64,000 nt of DNA from Microbacterium mangrovi (GTDB lineage: Bacteria; Actinomycetota; Actinomycetes; Actinomycetales; Microbacteriaceae), in assembly GCF_000802305.1 (NCBI RefSeq), contig NZ_JTDK01000001.1:124001-188000 (forward strand). The letters run 5' to 3'. How positions within the stretch are numbered: the first letter of the stretch is position 1; every line of letters starts with the position of its first letter. The notes below the pieces were generated by a model. That model was given only the letters and a program-made list of their open reading frames with translations, had not been told where the DNA came from and did no database searches. This document shows positions 58,093-64,000 of this stretch, piece by piece. The translations under genes were made by a program, and so were the position numbers.

Positions 58093-59904
58093 TCAGCGGC
58101 CGCGCGCCGCTCCGGCGATGCCCGGAAGCACCTGCGTGCCCTCCTTCTGCACGGCGGTCAGCTCACGGGGGTCCAGGCCCAGCAGCGACAGCACGGTGGG
58201 CGCCACCTGGGTGGTCTCCACAGGGGCGGACTCGACGTGCGCGGCGATGTGCGGGCCGGCGACGAGCATCAGCACGTGCCGGTCGCCCGGGTTCATGCCG
58301 CCGTGCTCGGCGAGCTTGGTCGGTCCCGCGTAGACGACGCCCTCCTGCACCTTGCCGAAGACGTCCGGGTGGTGCCCGTCATCCACCGGCGTTCCGAAGA
58401 ATGCGGCGGCATCCGCCCCGGCCCAGATCTCCGCCAGACCGGAGTGCTGCACGGTGACCGGCTGCTTGTTCACGTCGAGGCCCTGGGCGGTGTGGTCCCA
58501 CAGGTAGGTCTTGACGAAGTCGGCGGCCGCCTGCGAGGTGTCCGACAGGTACGACTGCCACAGGTCGTCGTCGGTGCCGGCGACGATCAGGCTGGGGTTG
58601 CCGGGGTGCGTCTGCGCCCAGGCGGCGTTGATCGCGCTGACGATGGGGCCGTCCTTGATCGTCACGAGCTTGTTCGGGTCCTGCGGCGACTGCCCGTGCT
58701 TGGCGGTGACGATGATCGTGGTCGAGCCCGTGAGGCCCGCCCGGTGGATGCCGGACACCATGCGGCCGAGCTGCGCGTCGACGTAGTCCAGGGCGCTGGA
58801 GAGCACCGGACCGGGAACGAGCTCGCCGTCCACCCACGCGTACCCGCCGGCCTGCGGCGCGCTCGTGGTGTAGCTGCCGTCGGCCTTCTTGATGAGGGTG
58901 GTCGGGGTCGAGCGGATCTTCTGGGCGACCGAGACCGTCTGGAAGTTCATGCCGAAGATCGCCGGGGTGCCGACCTCGGTCGCGCCGGAGTGGTCGCGGC
59001 CGGCGATCTCGTTCAGGACCGCCTGCACCTTGTAGCCGTCGTACTGCTTGGTGGCCGCGTCGATGTGCGCCCAGTCGTCGTCCTGCGGGTACGGGACGCC
59101 GTCGGGCATGACGGCCTGCGAGTCGATCTCGGGCGCGAAGAGGTCGTCGATGCTCCGGCCGTCGGAGCCGGGACCGTTGAAGGAGGCGTACACCGCGTGC
59201 TTGTCCGACCAGGCGGTGCGCAGGCCCGCGGCGTGCGCGACCTGGAAGAGCGTGTTGTCGCCGAGGTAGTCCCAGGGGGTGATCGGCCGGCAGGTCGCGG
59301 GGTCCACGGGGAACGTCGCCGGGTCGAGCGACGTCTTCGGGTCGAAGGTCAGCTTCATGATCGCGGCCGGGTTCGTGTCGGCGCCGTTCGCGAAGACCGA
59401 CCCGTTCTCGTCGAACGACGGGAACGTGCTCGTCGAGGTGCTGATGAGGTCGGGAACGCTCGCGAGCGCGTCGTCGGGGGAGTCGTAGATCACGTCGCCG
59501 CCGGTGGCCTTCCGGCCGGGAGTGCAGGCGGCTCCCGCCTCGTCGACGGTGTGGCTGTACTCGACGTCGTAGTAGACGCCGGTGGTCTTCGGGTTGCCGC
59601 CGGTCATGATGGCCGTGCCGCCCGGGTCGGAGTCCGACGGGTTGGCGGACAGCGCATTCGTGTACTCGCGGCCGTGGCGGGTCAGGCGCGCGAGCGTCGA
59701 GTGCGGATGCCGGGCGACGTACCAGTCCAGGTCGCTCTGGTGCATCCCGTCGATCGAGATCAGCAGGACGTGCGACGACCGGCGGACGGTGGGCCGGTGG
59801 ACGGCGGCCGTCGCGCTGCCGACTCCGCCGGCGAAGGCCGCGGCGACCAGAGCCGCGATGCTCGTGGCGGTGACGATCGCCCGAGTCCTCGTCTTTGCGC
59901 TCAT
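58093..59904 (-). CDS. Secreted alkaline-phosphatase-superfamily phosphodiesterase
   Basis: A 603-aa secreted enzyme. A signal peptide (RTRAIVTATSIAALVAAAFAG, cleavage after ATA) precedes an alkaline phosphatase/nucleotide pyrophosphatase fold: LLISIDGMHQSD near residue 47, the nucleophile-like Ser/Thr in DPGGTAIMTGGNP, KHGQSPQDP and HGGMNPGDRH for metals. It should cleave phosphodiesters or pyrophosphates outside the cell. GGGAG precedes the ATG. It diverges from the 671-aa secreted protein gene. Confidence 0.85.
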   Translation of the reverse strand: MSAKTRTRAIVTATSIAALVAAAFAGGVGSATAAVHRPTVRRSSHVLLISIDGMHQSDLDWYVARHPHSTLARLTRHGREYTNALSANPSDSDPGGTAIMTGGNPKTTGVYYDVEYSHTVDEAGAACTPGRKATGGDVIYDSPDDALASVPDLISTSTSTFPSFDENGSVFANGADTNPAAIMKLTFDPKTSLDPATFPVDPATCRPITPWDYLGDNTLFQVAHAAGLRTAWSDKHAVYASFNGPGSDGRSIDDLFAPEIDSQAVMPDGVPYPQDDDWAHIDAATKQYDGYKVQAVLNEIAGRDHSGATEVGTPAIFGMNFQTVSVAQKIRSTPTTLIKKADGSYTTSAPQAGGYAWVDGELVPGPVLSSALDYVDAQLGRMVSGIHRAGLTGSTTIIVTAKHGQSPQDPNKLVTIKDGPIVSAINAAWAQTHPGNPSLIVAGTDDDLWQSYLSDTSQAAADFVKTYLWDHTAQGLDVNKQPVTVQHSGLAEIWAGADAAAFFGTPVDDGHHPDVFGKVQEGVVYAGPTKLAEHGGMNPGDRHVLMLVAGPHIAAHVESAPVETTQVAPTVLSLLGLDPRELTAVQKEGTQVLPGIAGAARGR

Positions 59905-60185
59905 TCGGGGTTCTCCCTCTCGGTACGGGTGACGGCGTCGCTGGTGGCGCCTGGGGGGATCACTCGCACACCCTGCCCAACCTGGTGAGTGGACGTGAAC
60001 ACCGGCGGACGCGCGGGTGACGGGCCGACGAATCGGGGCTGGTTCTCCACCGGTGCTTTCCGAGGTGTTTGCTGGGTGTCCCGTGCGGTGGTCGTCTGGT
60101 ATTCGCCGCCGCACGGGTCTACCTTGAATCTCGGTTCTGGGGTCGCCAGACCGGCACCCCACGTGCTTGGGGAAGGTGGACAGAC

Positions 60186-62201
60186 ATGTTCCAGAGACGA
60201 GTCGTTCTTCTCGCCGCAGCGACGACGGCCGGGTTGGTCCTGGCCGGTATCGGCGGAGCGGGTGCGTATGCCGCACCGCCGTCGCCGCCGCCGACCGGCT
60301 ATGTCGCACAGGCGACTCCCACCGTCACGGCGACCCTCGTCGGAACGACGCGGCTGGACTTCGGCGGCATGGCCGGCGGCGGTTCGGCGGTCAGCGGTTC
60401 GACGAAGCTGCCGGCGACGATCCCGGCGAGCAGGATGCCGCACACGCCCGACGTGGGTGACAAGGCATCCGCCACGACGGCCAAGCACGCCTCCGTGTCG
60501 CGGGTCGGGATGAAGGCGAATCCGATCAACCCGACGGTCGCCGGGCAGCCGGTCGCCGGCGCGACGGCGAACCTCTCGGCGAGCGTCGCCGGACTGAACG
60601 CCTTCGACCAGGGCATCACCCACCCCGTCTACGACAGCTCGGGGCATCCGCTGTCGCTTCCCGGCGTGGACATCGAGCCGCCGGATCAGGGCGTGTGCGC
60701 CGGCAACGGGTACGTCATGGAGATCAACAACGTGGTCGCACGCGTGTTCTCCGCGAACCTCACCGGCGGCACCAAGGCGGCGCCGATCGAGAGCCTGTTC
60801 AAGACCCCGGAGGTCTTCGGCGCCGCCGGCGACGGCAGCTTCTCCATCCAGGGTGACCCGCGCTGCTTCTACGACGCGCAGTCCGGCCGCTGGTTCGCGA
60901 GCCAGCTGTGGCTCGACGAGAACGACGCGACCGGCTACGGCTGGGCGGGGACGTTCGTGGCGGTGAGTACGTCCGGCGACCCGAACGGCACCTGGAACGA
61001 CTACTTCGTCCCGGACGCCTACAACGCCACGGGGACCTCGACCTGCAACAACCTGCCGCCGACGGACCCCTCCGCGAACCCGTGCCTCGGCGACCAGCCG
61101 CTGCTCGGCGTCGACGGGGCATCCGTGCAGATCTCGACCAACGAATACTCCGTGTTCCGCTCGAACCCGGCTGCCCAGGCAGGGCTGTACTTCCTGAGCA
61201 AGGCGGCGATGGTGGCGGGAGCGAAGTCGGTGTCGACGCTGTTCTCGGCGGTCGGTGCGACGGTCGCGGCGCCGGGAGCGGGGCCCTGGTACTCCCTGAC
61301 GCCGGCCCAGGCGCCCGACGGGCGCTACTCGACCGCGAACGGCGGGACATCCTATGCGCTGAGCGCGCTGGACTTCGTGAACGCGGGGGACAACCGCATC
61401 GCGGAGTGGGCGTACACGAACACGAGCGCGGTCGATCACGGCGGCTCGGTGAAGATCTTCGAGACGACGCTCTCGTCGGGGCAGTATGCGGCCCCGCCCC
61501 TGCCGACCGTCGCGCAGAAGACGGGCTCCGTGCCGCTCGCGCTCGTGTGGAACAGGCTCAACGGCGCGAAGAAGAACTCGCCGCTCCCCGAGGGCGGGAT
61601 CGCGACGAACGACGACCGGATGGGATCGGTCACGGTCGACCCCAGCACGGGCGCCCTGCTCGGTGCGCTGAACACCGGGGTGAACCAGCCGCGAACAGGT
61701 TCCACGGCGCTCGTCCAGGGCGGCATCGCGTACTTCGTCACGACGCCGGTCTGGGGTGCGACGGGACTCGTGCCCGGCAGCGTCACCACCGGGTACATCG
61801 CCCCGGCGGGGGCGAACGCCGTCTATCCGGGCGTGGCGGTCGCGGCATCCGGCGCGGGCGTCATCGGCTACACGCTGACCGGCAGCGCGTACTATCCGAG
61901 CCAGGCGTACACGGTCATCCGCAGCGGTGACCAGGTCGGGAGCGTCGTGCACGTCGCCCGGTCCGGCGTCGGTCCGCAGGACGGATTCAGCGAGTACCAG
62001 GACATCGGCACCGGGCTGTACTCGCCGCGCTGGGGCGACTACGGCGCCGCCGTCGCCCACGGCAGCACGATCACCTTCGCGGGCGAGATGATCGGCCAGT
62101 CCTGCACGAGCACGCAGTTCGCGTCGGACTTCACGTGCGGCGGGACGCGGGATCTGTTCGCGAACTGGGGGACCGGGGTCAGCACCCTGTCGGTGCCGTA
62201 G
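60186..62201 (+). CDS. Large secreted protein of unknown function
   Basis: A 671-aa secreted protein: signal peptide (VVLLAAATTAGLVLAGIGGA), a Ser/Thr/Pro-rich linker, then beta-strand-rich repeats of Asn/Thr/Gly with several Cys pairs. It has the even spacing of a propeller or solenoid (PPDQGVCAGNGYVMEINN, SVSVEVG-like segments). No catalytic motif is seen. It lies 281 bp from the divergent phosphodiesterase, a gap I see only as promoter space. ATG 60186 has a weak GGAAGG upstream. Confidence 0.75.
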   Translation: MFQRRVVLLAAATTAGLVLAGIGGAGAYAAPPSPPPTGYVAQATPTVTATLVGTTRLDFGGMAGGGSAVSGSTKLPATIPASRMPHTPDVGDKASATTAKHASVSRVGMKANPINPTVAGQPVAGATANLSASVAGLNAFDQGITHPVYDSSGHPLSLPGVDIEPPDQGVCAGNGYVMEINNVVARVFSANLTGGTKAAPIESLFKTPEVFGAAGDGSFSIQGDPRCFYDAQSGRWFASQLWLDENDATGYGWAGTFVAVSTSGDPNGTWNDYFVPDAYNATGTSTCNNLPPTDPSANPCLGDQPLLGVDGASVQISTNEYSVFRSNPAAQAGLYFLSKAAMVAGAKSVSTLFSAVGATVAAPGAGPWYSLTPAQAPDGRYSTANGGTSYALSALDFVNAGDNRIAEWAYTNTSAVDHGGSVKIFETTLSSGQYAAPPLPTVAQKTGSVPLALVWNRLNGAKKNSPLPEGGIATNDDRMGSVTVDPSTGALLGALNTGVNQPRTGSTALVQGGIAYFVTTPVWGATGLVPGSVTTGYIAPAGANAVYPGVAVAASGAGVIGYTLTGSAYYPSQAYTVIRSGDQVGSVVHVARSGVGPQDGFSEYQDIGTGLYSPRWGDYGAAVAHGSTITFAGEMIGQSCTSTQFASDFTCGGTRDLFANWGTGVSTLSVP

Positions 62202-62207
62202 ATCGGG

Positions 62208-62250
62208 ACGGCGACGGGCCTGCGCTCTCGTGAGTGCGGCCCGTCGCCGT
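62208..62250. terminator. Bidirectional terminator
   Basis: ACGGCGACGGGCC at 62208-62220 pairs with GGCCCGTCGCCGT at 62238-62250 in a 13-bp perfect stem, between the secreted-protein gene and the convergent DUF1684 gene. Confidence 0.85.
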
Positions 62251-62254
62251 CGCG

Positions 62255-62884
62255 TCATCCGCCGAGGTACAGTTCGCCGACGGGGACCGGCGTCGTCAGC
62301 ACGTTGCCGGGTTGCGCGAGCGGGCACGCCCAGGCGGGGTCGTAGGCACAGGACGGGTTGTAGGCGAAGTTGAAGTCGATCACGATCGTGCCGGCTTCAG
62401 CGTCGAGCCCGAGGTCGGCGCCCTTGATGGTGTCGATCAGGTAGCGTCCGCCGCCGTAGGTGCCGCCGGGTCTTCCGGCGAGGGCGTCGCGCACGGGGAT
62501 GAAGATCCCGCCGCCGTAGGACGCCAGGCGCCAGACGTCGAGGGAACCGACCTCCGGCAGGTCCACCCGGCCGATCCGCTCGAAGGGGACGATGCCGTCC
62601 GTGCCGGTGGCGAACTCGAAGCCTCCCGGTTCGGCCGGGAGGATCGGGGTCTCGAAGCGCCACTGCGGGTCGTACGGCGCGACGGCGAGCCCGCGGAACC
62701 CGGCCCGGTCCTGCGCGAGCAGGGGAGTGGCGGGATGCCGCCCCATCAGGTCGTCCCGGCCTGCCCGCCACAGGTCGTGCGCGGCTTCGGGGCTGCGCGC
62801 CTCACGAACCCTCGCGTAAAGGGCGAACACGCGCCGCCGCCAGTCGGCGACCTCGAGGGCGGTGCGGGCAGACGGTGGTGTCAT
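62255..62884 (-). CDS. DUF1684 family protein
   Basis: A 209-aa protein matching DUF1684: an N-terminal helical stretch and then conserved RYDPQWRFET-like (APYDPQWRFE), DGIVPFERIG, SYGGGIFIPVRDA and a C-terminal DFNFAYNPSCAYDPAWACPLA region with Cys. No signal peptide. The family is widespread in actinobacteria with no known activity. A promoter is not obvious. Ends 5 bp from the bidirectional terminator. Confidence 0.85.
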   Translation of the reverse strand: MTPPSARTALEVADWRRRVFALYARVREARSPEAAHDLWRAGRDDLMGRHPATPLLAQDRAGFRGLAVAPYDPQWRFETPILPAEPGGFEFATGTDGIVPFERIGRVDLPEVGSLDVWRLASYGGGIFIPVRDALAGRPGGTYGGGRYLIDTIKGADLGLDAEAGTIVIDFNFAYNPSCAYDPAWACPLAQPGNVLTTPVPVGELYLGG

Positions 62885-62917
62885 CGGGCCAGGCTACGCG
62901 CACGTGGTCGGTCGGGG

Positions 62918-63202
62918 TCAGCCGTCGTGGTGCTCGCCGTGATCGGCGCGGGTGTACTTGCCGGGCCGCTCGGAGGGATCGTGGAGCTGGGGGTTCTCCT
63001 CGGTCGAGACATAGTCTCCGACGCCGGCCTCCTCGTCGGTCGTCCGCTCGGTGCGGGTGTACTCGCCGGCGACCCGCCGCACCTCGGGGCCTTCGCCGTC
63101 GACCTCGGTGTACTTGCCAACGAGGTGGTCTCGCACCTCGTCGTCGGACGCCGCCGACGTCGGCTGCTCTTCGGGCTCTTCGCGGTGCTCGGATTCAGAC
63201 AT
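62918..63202 (-). CDS. Small acidic repeat protein
   Basis: A 94-aa highly charged protein with four short repeats of the form G-K/E/D-Y-T/V (GKYTEV, GEYTRT, GDYVST, GKYTRA) linked by acidic segments. It is likely disordered or stress-related; no enzymatic motif. The start at 63202 (MSESEH) is preferred since GGGAG lies 5 nt upstream; the ATG one codon earlier is too close to it. Confidence 0.7.
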   Translation of the reverse strand: MSESEHREEPEEQPTSAASDDEVRDHLVGKYTEVDGEGPEVRRVAGEYTRTERTTDEEAGVGDYVSTEENPQLHDPSERPGKYTRADHGEHHDG

Positions 63203-63304
63203 CATCACTCCCTCGCTCGTGGGCTTGGTCGTCGCCTCGCATCGACGTCTCGGCCCCACCCTACGCCCGCGTGTGCCCGTGCCGGCCGGTTGCCGGGATC
63301 CTCC

Positions 63305-63829
63305 TCAGTTCGTCGACAGCGAGGCGACGCACGGCGCGGTGCCGGTGATGTCGACGACCACGGCGAGGTGCTCGATCGTGCCCGCGCGGTCTTTGCCCTG
63401 CACCTCATAGACCCAGTAGCCGTCGTCGGTGCCGCTCGCCGGCTTCGCGCCGACGGTTCGCACGGCTGTGAACGGCAGGTAGCTCGGCTTCTTCACTCCG
63501 GCCTCCCAGCCGAACCAGTCGCCGTGACCGCAGATCCCGGTGGCGTAGCGGTCGTTCGCCGCGTAGCCGCGCGCGAACGACTGAGCGAGCGTCATCCAGG
63601 CGCGGTGAACGTCGGTCGCACGCGTGGCCGGCGTCGTGGCGGTGATCGTGCTGGCCACCCGCGTTCCGCCGGCCGTCGCCGGTCGCTGATCCTGCAGCAG
63701 GCCGACGGTGAAGCAGGAGATCAGCAGAGTGACGGCCAGGGATGCCCCGGCGATCGCCCAGGCGAGGCGCTCGCGTCGTCGGTGACGGGAGAGGGGATCA
63801 GCTCGCAGGTCGGAGCGGGTCGGTGGCAT
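63305..63829 (-). CDS. Membrane-anchored extracytoplasmic protein
   Basis: A 174-aa protein with a basic cytosolic head, one helix at about residues 22-44 (LAWAIAGASLAVTLLISCF) and an extracytoplasmic domain with two Cys (ICGHGDW and TAPCVASL). Family not recognised; the outer part has the look of a mutual disulfide-linked small domain. ATG 63829 starts 7 nt after a CAGGAT hexamer, so it may be leaderless. Confidence 0.7.
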   Translation of the reverse strand: MPPTRSDLRADPLSRHRRRERLAWAIAGASLAVTLLISCFTVGLLQDQRPATAGGTRVASTITATTPATRATDVHRAWMTLAQSFARGYAANDRYATGICGHGDWFGWEAGVKKPSYLPFTAVRTVGAKPASGTDDGYWVYEVQGKDRAGTIEHLAVVVDITGTAPCVASLSTN

Positions 63830-63922
63830 GCGACCATCCTGCGTCCACCGGATCGGCGTTGCCTGGATCCGGGCTGGATGCCCGGTGTCGGTTGACAACG
63901 CGTCCTTCGCATCACACAATAA

Positions 63923-63948
63923 ATGTCACGACATGCATGTCGTAACAT
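63923..63948. promoter_or_regulatory. Long palindromic operator
   Basis: A 26-bp almost perfect palindrome with a GACATG/CATGTC centre and ATGT/ACAT ends; only one mismatched pair (C63927 against A63944). It lies 14 bp before the ATG at 63963 and is typical of a TetR or GntR-type repressor site. Confidence 0.75.
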
Positions 63949-63962
63949 CTATTGGAGGAGTC

Positions 63963-64000
63963 ATGAACCCTGTGAAGCGCGTTTCGGTGATCAGCACCGG
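63963..64000 (+). CDS. Start of a gene (truncated by window)
   Basis: ATG 63963 follows GGAGGAG at 63955-63961 and reads MNPVKRVSVISTG to the window end. Too short to name. It resembles the start of an actinobacterial MBL-fold hydrolase, but that rests on a handful of residues. It is likely repressed via the palindrome at 63923-63948. Confidence 0.5.
   Translation, partial: MNPVKRVSVIST

Overview
The window is very GC-rich and gene-dense, with GTG starts, TANNNT-type -10 boxes, leaderless genes and actinobacterial protein families. Frequent ggatgcc/gcatcc stretches inside genes and dispersed extragenic repeats point to a Microbacteriaceae chromosome, probably Microbacterium or a close relative. 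That placement is inference from composition and gene content. I saw no rRNA, tRNA, CRISPR array, phage or insertion sequence.

Layout. 0-6.9 kb: housekeeping and stress genes (5'-truncated ClpP paralogue lacking its catalytic Ser, MBL hydrolase/TetR pair, stand-alone LigD-type polymerase, ClgR-like regulator, Bax-inhibitor-like protein, aquaporin, glycerophosphodiesterase). 7-18.8 kb: a class V aminotransferase, then an amine and nitrogen catabolic locus (APC permease, copper amine oxidase, LysR, and a translationally coupled run of flavoprotein, RidA, DUF1028, M20 hydrolase and aldehyde dehydrogenase). 19-30.5 kb: four luciferase-like flavin proteins, an amino-acid-type ABC importer, a GNAT, an AhpD-like protein, a PanE-like reductase and a flavin reductase, resembling organosulfur scavenging loci. 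30.9-40.8 kb: an L-arabinose locus (LacI regulator, araD, araB, araA, aldose epimerase, aldo-keto reductase, GH51 arabinofuranosidase, alditol oxidase) with a perfect palindromic operator.

41-56.4 kb is the most unusual part. Eight promoter regions, serving genes on both strands, carry two or three ACTCAA boxes at 21-bp steps, and the box nearest the gene lies 43-44 bp upstream of a -10-like element. They precede a membrane protein, an orphan permease-like protein, a PASTA-bearing class A PBP, a small acidic protein, a class F-like sortase followed by a large LuxR/LAL regulator, a stand-alone decayed intein, a small Cys-containing membrane protein, and an operon for a secreted anchored protein, a 57-aa membrane peptide, a GT2 glycosyltransferase, an exosortase-like transpeptidase, a membrane protein and UDP-GlcNAc 2-epimerase. 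I read this as a cell-surface assembly regulon, with the LuxR/LAL protein as the obvious candidate regulator.

56.5-64 kb: envelope and secreted proteins (coiled-coil membrane protein, DUF2231-Rieske protein, secreted phosphodiesterase, a large secreted protein of unknown function, DUF1684 protein, small acidic repeat protein, membrane-anchored protein), ending at the first codons of a gene preceded by a strong palindromic operator.
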